A stretch of DNA of 17,370 bases from Burkholderiales bacterium. Its GTDB lineage: Bacteria > Pseudomonadota > Gammaproteobacteria > Burkholderiales > Usitatibacteraceae. Of the stretch, positions 7,529 to 17,306 are shown piece after piece (positions within the stretch are counted from its first letter, which is position 1; every line of letters starts with the position of its first letter). Both the position numbers and the translations under genes were made by a program. The notes under the pieces were generated by a model that was not told the origin of the DNA, did not search any database, and saw only the letters and a program-made list of their open reading frames with translations. Location: the NCBI GenBank assembly GCA_017880705.1, contig JADGRS010000016.1, positions 1 to 17,370 of the forward strand, read 5' to 3'.

Positions 7529-8959
7529 TCACGAAGCGAGCCGCTCGCGAAGGATGCGGCTCACTTCCTGCGGGTTGCCCTTCCCCTTCGTGGCCTTCAT
7601 CACCTGGCCCACGAGAGCGTTGAATGCCTTCTCCTTGCCGGCGCGGTAGTCCTCGACCAGCTTCGGGTTGGCCGCGAGCGCCTCGCGAACCGCTTCCTCC
7701 AGCGCGCCCGAATCCGAGATCTGCCTGAGGCCCTTCCTCTCGATGATCGCATCGGGATCGCCCTCTCCCGCGGTCATCGCGTGAAGGACTTCCTTCGCGG
7801 CCTTGGAAGAAAGAGTCGAGTCCTGAACCCTGTCGTGCAACCGCGCGAAATCCCGCGGGGCCACGGGTGAGGCGGCGAAGTCGAGATTTCGCTCGTTCAG
7901 GAGCGCCGACATCTCGCCGTTCACCCAATGCGCGAGCGACACCGGTTGAGAGATCTTCGTCGCGGCAAGGCTCGCCCGGAAGAATTCGGCCTTTTCCCGG
8001 GACTCCGTGAGCAACGCGGCATCGTAGGGCGACATCCCATAGCCGAGAAAGTCGCGGCGAAGGGCTTCCGGGAGCGCGGGCATGGAGCGGCGCACTTCCT
8101 CGATCCATTGCGGCGCGATGGCGACCGGCAACAGGTCGGGATCGGGAAAGTAGCGGTAGTCCTGCGCGTCTTCCTTCGAGCGCATCGGGCGCGTCTCGCC
8201 GCGGTCCGGATCGAAAAGGCGCGTCTCCTGCACGACCCGGCCGCCGTCCCCGATGAGCTCCACCTGCCGGCGCACCTCGAACTCGATCGCCTTCTCGAGG
8301 AACCGGAACGAGTTGAGGTTCTTTATTTCGCAGCGCGTCCCGAGGGGATCGCCTCGACGCCGAACGGATACGTTCGCGTCGCAACGAAAGGATCCCTCCT
8401 GCATGTTGCCGTCGCAGATGCCGATCCAGCGCACGAGGGAGTGCAGCGCCTTCGCGTAGGCGACCGCTTCGGCGGCCGAGCGCATCGCGGGCTCGGTCAC
8501 GATCTCGAGGAGCGGCGTGCCCGCGCGGTTGAGGTCGACGCCGCTCCTCCCGGCGACCGCGTCGTGCAGGAGCTTGCCCGCGTCCTCCTCCAGATGCGCG
8601 CGGGTGAGCGGCACGAACCCGTCCTTGTCGCCGACGACGATCGCGAGCCCGCCGCCGGTGACGACCGGCTGCACGTACTGGCTGATCTGGTAACCCTTCG
8701 GGAGGTCGGGATAGAAATAATTCTTGCGCTCGAAGGCGCTCAGCGGCGCGATGGTCCCGCCGACCGCCAGCCCGAAGCGGATGGCGCGCTCGACGGCCCC
8801 CTTGTTCAACACCGGCAGCGTGCCCGGCATCGCGAGGTCGATCGCGGAGACCTGGGTGTTCGGCGACGCCCCGAATCGCGTCGACGCGCCAGAAAAGATC
8901 TTCGACGCGGTCGTCAATTGCGCGTGCGTCTCCAGCCCGATGACGACTTCCCAGTTCAT
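7529..8959 (-). CDS. gatB: Asp/Glu-tRNA(Asn/Gln) amidotransferase subunit B
   Basis: Protein of 476 residues, the tRNA-binding kinase subunit of GatCAB. It activates Asp or Glu misacylated on tRNA(Asn)/tRNA(Gln) with ATP before amidation. Conserved blocks: [13 protein letters not shown] (3-15), [14 protein letters not shown] (81-94), HLEEDAGKL (122-130), [16 protein letters not shown] (142-157), [17 protein letters not shown] (184-200), [18 protein letters not shown] (211-228) and [11 protein letters not shown] (268-278). A C-terminal GatB/YqeY tRNA-tail domain spans roughly 325-474, with [11 protein letters not shown] and [15 protein letters not shown] 8959 overlaps the gatA stop by 4 bases; the longer open frame upstream lies inside gatA and is discarded. 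It converges on the DUF4124-like gene with only 4 bases between the stop codons. Confidence 0.97.
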   Translation of the reverse strand: MNWEVVIGLETHAQLTTASKIFSGASTRFGASPNTQVSAIDLAMPGTLPVLNKGAVERAIRFGLAVGGTIAPLSAFERKNYFYPDLPKGYQISQYVQPVVTGGGLAIVVGDKDGFVPLTRAHLEEDAGKLLHDAVAGRSGVDLNRAGTPLLEIVTEPAMRSAAEAVAYAKALHSLVRWIGICDGNMQEGSFRCDANVSVRRRGDPLGTRCEIKNLNSFRFLEKAIEFEVRRQVELIGDGGRVVQETRLFDPDRGETRPMRSKEDAQDYRYFPDPDLLPVAIAPQWIEEVRRSMPALPEALRRDFLGYGMSPYDAALLTESREKAEFFRASLAATKISQPVSLAHWVNGEMSALLNERNLDFAASPVAPRDFARLHDRVQDSTLSSKAAKEVLHAMTAGEGDPDAIIERKGLRQISDSGALEEAVREALAANPKLVEDYRAGKEKAFNALVGQVMKATKGKGNPQEVSRILRERLAS

Positions 8960-10413
8960 GCGAACGCCGCGGGCATGCGGGTGTGCCAATCGGTGGCTTG
9001 CTGGTAAGCGTGCGCGACCGAGAGCATGAGCGCCTCGCTCCAGTAGTTGCCGACGATCTGCAGGCCGACGGGGCGAGCCCTGTCGCCGAAGCCGCACGGG
9101 ATCGACATCCCGGGAAGGCCCGCGAGATTGATCGGGATCGTGTAGAGATCGTCGAGGTACATCTGCACGCAATCGGTGATCTTGGCGCCGATGTCGTAGG
9201 CGACGCACGGCGCCGCCGGCCCCATGATGACGTCGCATGCCTTGAAGGCCTCGGAGAAATCGCGCGCGATGAGGCGGCGGATCTGCTGCGCCTTCAGGTA
9301 GTACGCATCGTAATAGCCATGGGACAGCACGTAAGTGCCGATGAGGATGCGCCGCTTCGCCTCCGCGCCGAAGCCCTGCGCACGCGTCTTGCAGTACATG
9401 TCGAGGAGGTCGCCGTACTCGGCGGCGCGGTGGCCGTAGCGAACGCCGTCGTAGCGCGCGAGGTTCGACGATGCCTCGGCGGGAGCCAGCACGTAGTAGG
9501 CCGGCACCGAAAGGTGCTGGTTGGGCAGGCTCACCTCGACCACGGCGGCGCCCTGCCTGCGGTACGCGTCGATCGCCGCGAGGATCGGTTCGCCCACGTC
9601 GCGGGCGAGATCCTTCGAGAAATACTCGCGCGGCACGCCGATGCGCAGGCCCTTCACGCCGCGCGCGAGGCCGCCCACGTAGTCGTCCTTCGGGCGCTCC
9701 ATGCAGGTCGAATCGCGCGCGTCGAAGCCCGCCATGACGTCGAGCATCATCGCGAGGTCTTCGGCGCTCTTGGCGAGCGCCCCGGCCTGGTCGAGCGACG
9801 AGGCGAAGGCGACCATGCCGTAACGCGAAACGCGTCCGTACGTGGGGCGCAAGCCGCTCACGCCGGTGAACGATGCGGGTTGGCGAATCGAGCCCCCGGT
9901 GTCGGTGCCCGTCGCGGCCGGCGCGATGCGGGAGGCGACCGCGGCGGCGGAACCGCCCGAGCTCCCGCCCGGCACCGCCCTCGTGTCCCAGGGGTTCTTA
10001 ACGGGGCCGAAGTACGAGTTCTCGTTCGACGAGCCCATGGCGAACTCGTCCATGTTGGTCTTGCCGAGGATCACCGCGCCGGCGGCGTTGAACCGCTCGA
10101 TCACGTGCGCATCGTAGGGCGCGACGAAGTTCTCGAGGATCTTCGATCCGCAGGTGGTGCGCCATCCCTTCGCGCAGAAGAGGTCCTTGTGCGCGATCGG
10201 AATGCCGGCGAGCCGGTGCGCGCCGCCCTGCGCGATGCGCGCGTCCGCGACGCGCGCCTGCGCGAGCGTCTTCTCCTCGTCCACGGTGATGAACGCGTTC
10301 AGCTGCGTGCTGGCCGCGCGGATCCGCTCGAGAAAGTATCCCGCGACCTCCACGCTCGAGACTTCCTTCGCGTGAAGGCGCCGCGACAACTCGGTCAATG
10401 TTGCGTTGTGCAT
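8956..10413 (-). CDS. gatA: Asp/Glu-tRNA(Asn/Gln) amidotransferase subunit A
   Basis: Protein of 485 residues, the amidase-signature subunit that releases ammonia from glutamine or asparagine and channels it to GatB. The Ser-cisSer-Lys catalytic set is readable: Lys76 in AGIPIAHKD, cis-Ser151 in VPGGSSGGS and nucleophile Ser175 in [12 protein letters not shown]. The spacings (75 and 99 residues from the lysine) match those known for S. aureus GatA. The substrate-side block [24 protein letters not shown] (187-210) is also present. ATG 10413 is 31 bases after the gatC stop, and the gene overlaps gatB by ATGA. It is co-transcribed as gatC-gatA-gatB. Shine-Dalgarno is weak. Confidence 0.97.
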   Translation of the reverse strand: MHNATLTELSRRLHAKEVSSVEVAGYFLERIRAASTQLNAFITVDEEKTLAQARVADARIAQGGAHRLAGIPIAHKDLFCAKGWRTTCGSKILENFVAPYDAHVIERFNAAGAVILGKTNMDEFAMGSSNENSYFGPVKNPWDTRAVPGGSSGGSAAAVASRIAPAATGTDTGGSIRQPASFTGVSGLRPTYGRVSRYGMVAFASSLDQAGALAKSAEDLAMMLDVMAGFDARDSTCMERPKDDYVGGLARGVKGLRIGVPREYFSKDLARDVGEPILAAIDAYRRQGAAVVEVSLPNQHLSVPAYYVLAPAEASSNLARYDGVRYGHRAAEYGDLLDMYCKTRAQGFGAEAKRRILIGTYVLSHGYYDAYYLKAQQIRRLIARDFSEAFKACDVIMGPAAPCVAYDIGAKITDCVQMYLDDLYTIPINLAGLPGMSIPCGFGDRARPVGLQIVGNYWSEALMLSVAHAYQQATDWHTRMPAAFA

Positions 10414-10444
10414 CTCTTGTCTCGCGGCTCGTGCGTGGCTTCTT

Positions 10445-10729
10445 CTATTCGATCACCTTGGGAACGAGGTAGAGGCCGTCCTCCACTTCGGGCGCGAGCG
10501 AATGGAAAAGCTCGCGCTGGTCGGTCTCGGTCACGCGGTCTTCGCGCAGGCGTTGCGTGACTTCCTGCGGATGCGACATCGGCGCGACGCCCGTCGTGTC
10601 GACGGCGCGCATCTCGTCGACCATCGCGAGGATGCCGTTGATCTGCGCGCGCATGTCGTCGGCCTCGGCAACCGAAAGCTCAAGTCGCGCCAGGCGGGCG
10701 AGGCGGTGGATTTCTTCGAGGGATAGCAT
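10445..10729 (-). CDS. gatC: Asp/Glu-tRNA(Asn/Gln) amidotransferase subunit C
   Basis: Small subunit of 94 residues that wraps around GatA and stabilises its contact with GatB. It has the usual GatC order: N-terminal helices [18 protein letters not shown], a second helix [25 protein letters not shown], then an extended acidic tail LREDRVTE and a final [17 protein letters not shown]. Length is typical. It is the first gene of the gatCAB operon and divergent from mreB, an arrangement seen in other betaproteobacteria. No clear Shine-Dalgarno precedes ATG 10729, so gatC may be weakly initiated. Confidence 0.95.
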   Translation of the reverse strand: MLSLEEIHRLARLARLELSVAEADDMRAQINGILAMVDEMRAVDTTGVAPMSHPQEVTQRLREDRVTETDQRELFHSLAPEVEDGLYLVPKVIE

Positions 10730-10748
10730 CGGAAAGTGCTGCTAAGGC

Positions 10749-11875
<1,127 letters not shown>

Positions 11876-11880
11876 GGATA

Positions 11881-11943
11881 GAAAACTGGTGTCAGAGACG
11901 ATTTTTCTCGCTTCACGGAAAATCGTCTCTGACACCAGTTTTC
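11881..11943. repeat. Near-perfect 25-base-arm inverted repeat between mreB and mreC (REP/MITE-like, possible attenuator)
   Basis: Arms 11881-11905 and 11919-11943 are exact reverse complements over 25 bases, with a 13-base centre that can pair for two more positions (one a G-U). The left arm starts GAAAACTGGTGTCAGAGACG; the right arm ends GACACCAGTTTTC and is followed by ATTT. It begins 5 bases after the mreB stop and ends 19 bases before the mreC start. Its composition is clearly lower in GC than its neighbours. The GGTGTCAGA/TCTGACACC core resembles, from memory, palindromes scattered through many proteobacterial genomes near REP-associated tyrosine transposases; this is unverified. In RNA it would form a very stable hairpin ending in UUUUC, so it could end or reduce transcription into mreC. 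Only one copy is visible here. Confidence 0.9.
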
Positions 11944-11962
11944 ATTTCGACCGGGCCCCCGC

Positions 11963-12880
11963 TTGATCCGCCGCGAAGCGCCAGCATTCTTCCACCGAGG
12001 CCCGAGCCCGCTCGCGAGGTTGACATTCTTCACGCTCGCGGCCATAGCGCTCATGATCGCCGACCATCGCTTCCACGCGCTCGAGGCGGTGCGCCTGTCG
12101 CTCTCCGCGGTCGCGCAGCCCGTGCAGCAGGTCGCGACGATGCCGGGCGAAGCCCTCGGGCGGATCGGCGATTACTTCGCGAGCCAGCAGCGCCTCCTTC
12201 GCGAGAACCAGGAGCTCAAGGCGAAGGTCCTCGAGCAATCGGCGGCCGCGCAGGAGGCGCGGCTCCTGAAGGCCGAGCAGGAGCACCTCCTCGCGATGAC
12301 GTCCGGAAAGAGCCGCTACGCCGAGAACGGCACCATCGCGGAAGTCCTCTACGCCGCGAGGAATCCGTTCACGCGCAAGATCGTCGTCGACAAGGGGCTC
12401 ACCAATTCAATCCAGGCGGGCATGCCCGTCATCGACGGCAGCGGCGTCGTCGGGCAGGTCACCAGCGTCGGGACGTTCAGCAGCGAGGTGACGCTCGTCA
12501 CCGAGAAGGACCAGTCGGTGCCGGTGATGGTGGTGCGCAACGGCCTGCGCGCGGTCGCCGTGGGCTCGGGCAAGGACGGATCGATCGACATCCCGTTCAT
12601 GCCGGTGTCGGCCGACGTGCAGAACGGCGACGTGTTCGTGACTTCCGGAATCGACGGCACCTATCCGCCGGGGCTCGTCGTGGCGGAAGTGACGAGCGTG
12701 CAGAAGAACGCCGCGTACGTGTTCGCCAAGATCTCAGCCAAGCCCATGGCGGGCGTCGACAACCATCGCTACGTGATGGTGCTGCCGCTTTCCGCCTCGA
12801 GCATCGCGCGCCCTGAATCCAAGCCCGACGAGCAACCGCGCAAGGGCGCGAAGGACCGGGCGCGGCCCCGCAGGCAATGA
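11963..12880 (+). CDS. mreC: Rod shape-determining protein MreC
   Basis: Inner-membrane protein of 305 residues that links MreB filaments to PBP2/RodA in the periplasm. Short cytoplasmic start with the conserved FFHRGPSPLARL (9-20), one TM helix (about 18-34), a periplasmic coiled coil (about 70-112), then the two beta domains (about 120-275) with PFTRKIVVDKG and GMPVIDGSGVVGQV. The tail (280-305) is basic and proline-rich. The start must be TTG 11963: an in-frame TGA lies at 11930 inside the preceding repeat, no ATG or GTG is available, and the conserved N-terminal block begins a few residues later. There is no good Shine-Dalgarno. A rare start codon right behind a big hairpin suggests low mreC expression relative to mreB. 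Confidence 0.94.
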   Translation: MIRREAPAFFHRGPSPLARLTFFTLAAIALMIADHRFHALEAVRLSLSAVAQPVQQVATMPGEALGRIGDYFASQQRLLRENQELKAKVLEQSAAAQEARLLKAEQEHLLAMTSGKSRYAENGTIAEVLYAARNPFTRKIVVDKGLTNSIQAGMPVIDGSGVVGQVTSVGTFSSEVTLVTEKDQSVPVMVVRNGLRAVAVGSGKDGSIDIPFMPVSADVQNGDVFVTSGIDGTYPPGLVVAEVTSVQKNAAYVFAKISAKPMAGVDNHRYVMVLPLSASSIARPESKPDEQPRKGAKDRARPRRQ

Positions 12881-12890
12881 AGACCCTTCC

Positions 12891-13424
12891 ATGCGCTCCG
12901 CGGATCTGACGCCGCTCGCACGCGACGTGATGAAGCTCCCGGCGAGCATGGGGCTCGTTTTCTTCTCGCTCGTGATCGCCTTCATGCTTTGCGTGCTGCC
13001 GTGGTCGGGAGCGTGGCTCCTCGCGCGGCCCGATTTCGTGGTGCTGGTCCTTCTCTTCTGGGCGCTCCACGAGCCGCGCTCCATCGGCCAGGGCATGGCC
13101 TTCGCGCTCGGGCTGCTGATGGACGTGAGCGACTCGATGCTTCTCGGGCAGCACGCGTTCGCCTACGTGATCGCCATCTTCGGCGCGCAGGTGCTGCGCG
13201 TGCGCATCCTCACCTTCGGGCTCGGGGAGCAGACGCTGCACGTGCTCGGCATCATGATGGTCACAAGCTGCGTGATGCTCCTGCTGAACCTGCTGCTCGG
13301 CGCCGACTTTCCGGGCGCCGCGTATTTCATCTCGCCGGTCGTGACGGCCCTCCTGTGGGGTCCGGCGAACTGGCTTCTCTACATGCCGGCGGTGCGCAGG
13401 CGCCGCGGCGGGGATGCCTCATGA
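12891..13424 (+). CDS. mreD: Rod shape-determining protein MreD
   Basis: Integral membrane protein of 177 residues with about five to six hydrophobic helices (approximately 19-36, 45-60, 67-80, 88-104, 115-137, 146-165). Family features include WALHEPRSIGQGMAFALGLLMDV (57-79), placing conserved Pro, Gly and Asp in the same order as other MreD proteins. It acts with MreC in the elongasome; its biochemical role is still not settled. It starts 10 bases after mreC (GAAGA upstream) and ends overlapping the mrdA reading frame, consistent with a single operon. Confidence 0.92.
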   Translation: MRSADLTPLARDVMKLPASMGLVFFSLVIAFMLCVLPWSGAWLLARPDFVVLVLLFWALHEPRSIGQGMAFALGLLMDVSDSMLLGQHAFAYVIAIFGAQVLRVRILTFGLGEQTLHVLGIMMVTSCVMLLLNLLLGADFPGAAYFISPVVTALLWGPANWLLYMPAVRRRRGGDAS

Positions 13425-13437
13425 GGGCGCGCGCTCC

Positions 13438-15342
13438 ATGATGGTCGGACAGGCGCTTCGCGACCAGCAGCGCGAGCTCACGGTATTCCGCAACCGGCTG
13501 ATGCTCTCGGGCCTGTTCATCATCGTCGCCTTCGCGATCCTCCTCGGGCGCTTCAGCTGGCTGCAAGTGGTGCAGCGCGAGTACTACCACACGCTCGCGG
13601 AAGCCAATCGCATCTCGGTCCTTCCCGTCGTGCCCAATCGCGGCCTCATCCTCGACCGCAACGGCGAGGTGCTCGCGGCCAACTACTCGGCCTACACGCT
13701 CGAGATCACGCCGAGCAAGGTCGCGAACGTCGAGCGCGCGATCGACGATCTCTCGACGTTGATCGACGTCACACCCCGCGATCGCCGCCGCTTCAAGAAG
13801 CTGCAGGAAGAGAGCAAGAACTTCGAGAGCCTGCCGATCCGCACGCGGCTCACGGAGGAGGAAGTCGCGCGCTTCGCCGTGAACCGCTTCCGCTTCCCCG
13901 GGTTCGAAATCAAGGCGCGCCTCTTCCGCTCGTACCCGCAGGGCGAAGTCGCCTCGCACGCGATCGGCTACATCGGGCGCATCAACGACGCCGACGTGAA
14001 GCGCATCGACGACCAGGGCCTCACCGCGAACTACAAGGGCACCGACCACATCGGCAAGCTCGGCATCGAGGGCGCCTACGAGAAGGAGCTTCATGGCGTG
14101 ACCGGGTCGGAGCAGGTGGAGATCGACGCCGGCGGGCGCGCCATCCGCGCCCTGGCGCGCAGCGAGCCGCTCTCGGGCAACAACCTCGCCGTCACGCTCG
14201 ATCTCAAGCTGCAGAAGATCGCCGAGGAGGCGTTCCTGGACTACAAGGGCGCGCTCGTCGCGATCGACCCGAAGACGGGAGAGATCCTCGCGCTCGTCTC
14301 CAAGCCGGGATTCGATCCGAACCTCTTCGTGGACGGCATCGATCCCCAGAACTGGGATGCGCTCAACAACTCTCCGGACAAGCCGCTCAACAACCGCGCG
14401 CTGCGCGGCCAATACCCGCCGGGCTCGACGATCAAGCCCTTCATGGCGCTCGCGGCGCTCGAGTACCGGAAGCGCTCGACGGAATTCACCATCTCGGACC
14501 CGGGCTACTTCGCGCTGCCGGGCGTCGCGCACCGCTACCGCGACTGGAAGAAGGAGGGCCACGGGCTCGTCAACATGCACAAGTCGATCGTGATCTCGTG
14601 CGACACGTACTACTACGGGCTCGCCAACGAGCTCGGCATCGACGCGATCCACAGCTTCCTCACGCGCTTCGGCTTCGGCGCGCGCACCGGCATCGACATC
14701 GACGGCGAGCTCGCGGGCCTCGCGCCGTCCCAGGAGTGGAAGTGGCAGCGCTTCAAGCAGAAGTGGTACGCGGGCGACACCGTGAGCGTGGGGATCGGCC
14801 AGGGCTACCTGCTCACCACCCCGCTGCAGCTCGCCGCGGCGACGGCGACCATCGCCAACGGCGGAGTGCCGGTCCACCCGCACCTCCTGAGGTCGGTCCA
14901 GGATGCGAAGACGCAGGAGCTGCGCAGCCCCGCGGCGGCGGCGGCGAACGACGCGGCCGCGAGGCCCGAGAACATCGCGTTCGTCCGCGCGGCGATGGTC
15001 GACGTAACGCGGCCCGGGGGCACCGCGGCGCAGGCGGGCCAGGGCGCCGCCTACGCCATGGCGGCGAAGACCGGGACCGCGCAGGTCGTCGGCATGAAGC
15101 AGGGCGAGCGCTACGACGAGAAGCGCCTGAAGCAGGAGCACTGGGACCACGCGCTCCTCATCGCGTTCGCGCCCGCCGACGATCCGAAGCTCGCGCTGGC
15201 GATCCTCGTCGAGAACGGCAAGCACGGCGGCAGCACCGCGGGACCGATCGCGCGCGTCGTGTTCGACTACTACCTCACCGGCAAGAAGCCGGCCGGAAAA
15301 GTGACGCTCGATCCCGGCGCGGGCGACGAGGAACATGATTAG
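13438..15342 (+). CDS. mrdA: Penicillin-binding protein 2 (peptidoglycan D,D-transpeptidase)
   Basis: Class B PBP of 634 residues from the chosen start. It cross-links new lateral-wall peptidoglycan in the periplasm, paired with RodA. One N-terminal TM anchor (about 20-40), a PBP dimerisation/pedestal region with NRGLILDRNGEVLAAN, then the transpeptidase domain. Active-site motifs are complete: S330-x-x-K333 in YPPGSTIKPF, S387-C-D in VISCDTYYY, and K544-T-G in AAKTGTAQV. The SxD variant of motif 2 is usual for PBP2. Start choice: GAGGG at 13423-13427 lies 10 bases before ATG 13438. An in-frame ATG at 13414, overlapping mreD, would add MPHEGARS, and ATG 13441 is also possible. The gene overlaps rodA by 8 bases. 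Confidence 0.96.
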   Translation: MMVGQALRDQQRELTVFRNRLMLSGLFIIVAFAILLGRFSWLQVVQREYYHTLAEANRISVLPVVPNRGLILDRNGEVLAANYSAYTLEITPSKVANVERAIDDLSTLIDVTPRDRRRFKKLQEESKNFESLPIRTRLTEEEVARFAVNRFRFPGFEIKARLFRSYPQGEVASHAIGYIGRINDADVKRIDDQGLTANYKGTDHIGKLGIEGAYEKELHGVTGSEQVEIDAGGRAIRALARSEPLSGNNLAVTLDLKLQKIAEEAFLDYKGALVAIDPKTGEILALVSKPGFDPNLFVDGIDPQNWDALNNSPDKPLNNRALRGQYPPGSTIKPFMALAALEYRKRSTEFTISDPGYFALPGVAHRYRDWKKEGHGLVNMHKSIVISCDTYYYGLANELGIDAIHSFLTRFGFGARTGIDIDGELAGLAPSQEWKWQRFKQKWYAGDTVSVGIGQGYLLTTPLQLAAATATIANGGVPVHPHLLRSVQDAKTQELRSPAAAAANDAAARPENIAFVRAAMVDVTRPGGTAAQAGQGAAYAMAAKTGTAQVVGMKQGERYDEKRLKQEHWDHALLIAFAPADDPKLALAILVENGKHGGSTAGPIARVVFDYYLTGKKPAGKVTLDPGAGDEEHD

Positions 15343-16432
15343 CCGGATCTTCGACGTCCTCACCCGGCGCATCGACGGGCCGTTGATGGCGGCTCTCGCG
15401 CTGACTCTCGCGCTCGGCCTGACGGTCGTCTACTCGGCCTCGGGCGGCTCGTCGGTCGACCGCGCATTCGCCCAGGGACGCAACCTCGCGCTCGCGATCT
15501 TCGCGCTATGGCTCTTCGCGCAGATCCACCCGCAGATGCTGATGCGCCTCGCGGTCCCGGTGTACCTCTCGGGCCTCGCGCTCCTCGTCGGCGTGGCGCT
15601 CTTCGGGGAGGTGCGCAACGGCGCCCGCCGCTGGCTCAACCTCGGCGTCACCGTGGTGCAGCCCTCGGAGATCATGAAGATCGGCGTGCCGCTCGTGCTC
15701 GCGTGGTACTTCCACCGCCGCGAGGAAGGGTTGCGCATGCGCGACTTCGCGATCGCGGCGATCGTGCTCGCGATTCCCGTGGGCCTCATCGTCCGCCAGC
15801 CCGACCTCGGCACGGCGCTGCTCATCTTCGCCTCGGGCTTTTTCGTGATCTTCCTCGCGGGCCTTTCATGGAGAGTGCTCGGCTCCGTCGCGGTGGCGGG
15901 CGCCGTGAGCCTTCCCTTCCTGTGGTCGATGCTGCACGACTACCAGCGAAAGCGCGTGCTGACGCTCCTCGATCCGATGGAGGACCCGCTGGGCGCGGGC
16001 TACCACATCATCCAGTCGACGATCGCGATCGGCTCGGGCGGCATCCTGGGCAAGGGCTGGCTCAACGGGACGCAGGCGCAGCTCGATTTCGTCCCGGAGC
16101 GCTCCACCGACTTCATCCTCGCGGTATTCGGCGAGGAGTTCGGCCTCATCGGAAACGTCGTGCTGATCGTGCTCTACATGCTCATCATCGCGCGCGGCAT
16201 GATGATCGCGGCGAACGCGTCGACGGTCTTCTCGCGGCTCATCGCGGGGGCCATCACGCTCACTTTCTTCACCTATGCCTTCGTGAACATGGGCATGGTG
16301 AGCGGCATCCTTCCCGTGGTGGGCGTGCCGCTGCCGATGATCAGCTATGGCGGCACGGCGCTCCTTTCGATCCTCATCGGGTTCGGCATCCTCATGTCGA
16401 TCTCGACGCACAAGCAGCTGGTGTCGAGCTGA
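15335..16432 (+). CDS. mrdB: SEDS peptidoglycan glycosyltransferase RodA
   Basis: Polytopic inner-membrane protein of 365 residues with about ten hydrophobic helices. It polymerises lipid II into glycan strands during elongation, partnered with the preceding PBP2. SEDS landmarks: GARRWLNLGVTVVQPSE (96-112), IVRQPDLGTALL (152-163), GKGWLNGTQAQLDFVPERSTDF (239-260) with the presumed catalytic Asp259 (corresponding to the essential Asp of other RodA proteins), FGEEFGLIG (265-273) and the final PLPMISYGGTALL block. ATG 15335 has GAGGAA immediately upstream and lies within the end of mrdA, so translation is likely coupled. Confidence 0.96.
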   Translation: MISRIFDVLTRRIDGPLMAALALTLALGLTVVYSASGGSSVDRAFAQGRNLALAIFALWLFAQIHPQMLMRLAVPVYLSGLALLVGVALFGEVRNGARRWLNLGVTVVQPSEIMKIGVPLVLAWYFHRREEGLRMRDFAIAAIVLAIPVGLIVRQPDLGTALLIFASGFFVIFLAGLSWRVLGSVAVAGAVSLPFLWSMLHDYQRKRVLTLLDPMEDPLGAGYHIIQSTIAIGSGGILGKGWLNGTQAQLDFVPERSTDFILAVFGEEFGLIGNVVLIVLYMLIIARGMMIAANASTVFSRLIAGAITLTFFTYAFVNMGMVSGILPVVGVPLPMISYGGTALLSILIGFGILMSISTHKQLVSS

Positions 16433-17295
16433 TGCGGCGGATCGTCGCCGCATTGGTGATCGCGCTGGTAGCGGCCGGATGCGCGACCACGCCCAGGAAG
16501 TCCGCGCAGGGGGAGGCGCCGAAGAAGCCGTCGTACTACTCCGACGACGGCCCGCCCGACGCCATTCCCGACAACCTCGCCTCGACCCCGAACGCGGTAC
16601 CCCGGGACGAGCCGTTCCATCGCTACGCGAACCGGCCGTACACGGTGTTCGGCCACACCTACGTCCCGGTGGTGAACAAGGAGACGTACAGGCAGCGCGG
16701 CATCGCCTCGTGGTACGGCAAGAAGTTCCAGGGTCAGAAGACGGCCTCGGGCGAGCCCTACGACATGTTCGCGATGACGGCGGCCCATCCGACCTTGCCG
16801 ATCCCGAGCTATGCCCGCGTGACGAACGTGAAGACCGGGCAGTGGGTCGTGGTGCGCATCAACGACCGCGGACCGTTCCATTCGAATCGCGTCATCGACC
16901 TCTCGTATGCGGCGGCGGCGCGCATCGGCGTCGCGGGCCCGGGCAGCGCGCTCGTCGATGTCGAGCGCGTGTTCGAGTCGCCCGAACCCCGTTCCGAGGC
17001 TGCGGCCGTGCTCTCGCCGGCGGCGCAAATCGCCGTGGAGACGCCCGTCGTCGTCGAGGAAGCCGCGGGGCTCTGGCTGCAACTGGGCGCCTTCTCGAGT
17101 CGCGACGGTGCCGAAAGCTTCCGCGACCATGCGACGCGGGAGCTTTCCTGGAACCACGAGCCCGTACAGGTAACCCCGCGCGATGGGCTATACCGCGTGC
17201 GGCTGGGCCCCTACCGAAACCGCGAAGAAGCGCTCGCCATCGCCGACAAGGTTCGCGAGACGCTCGGCTTCGCTCCTACCCTCATCAACCGCTAA
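16432..17295 (+). CDS. rlpA: Septal-ring lytic transglycosylase lipoprotein RlpA
   Basis: Lipoprotein of 287 residues: signal with lipobox VAAGC (lipidated Cys17), a low-complexity Pro/Asp-rich spacer (20-65), a double-psi beta-barrel domain (about 86-182) and a C-terminal SPOR domain (about 212-286, LWLQLGAFSSRDGAESF...YRVRLGPY) that binds denuded glycan at division sites. The catalytic residues described for P. aeruginosa RlpA have counterparts with identical spacing: Glu108, Asp111 and His119 in GEPYDMFAMTAAH. It therefore looks active, unlike E. coli RlpA, which lacks activity. ATG 16432 shares its first base with the rodA TGA stop (TGATG). The longer open frame upstream lies within rodA and is rejected. 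Confidence 0.96.
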   Translation: MRRIVAALVIALVAAGCATTPRKSAQGEAPKKPSYYSDDGPPDAIPDNLASTPNAVPRDEPFHRYANRPYTVFGHTYVPVVNKETYRQRGIASWYGKKFQGQKTASGEPYDMFAMTAAHPTLPIPSYARVTNVKTGQWVVVRINDRGPFHSNRVIDLSYAAAARIGVAGPGSALVDVERVFESPEPRSEAAAVLSPAAQIAVETPVVVEEAAGLWLQLGAFSSRDGAESFRDHATRELSWNHEPVQVTPRDGLYRVRLGPYRNREEALAIADKVRETLGFAPTLINR

Positions 17296-17306
17296 GAAAA
17301 CCCTCG

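Noticed and set aside
8983..10560. 525-codon open frame on the plus strand opposite gatA
   Set aside because: Antisense shadow of gatA/gatC caused by high GC; no domain or ribosome site.
13327..15372. 681-codon open frame on the minus strand covering mreD end and mrdA
   Set aside because: It is antisense to a clear PBP2 gene with all active-site motifs. Its translation is Arg/Val/Glu/Asp-rich without any recognisable domain, as expected from GC-rich codon positions.
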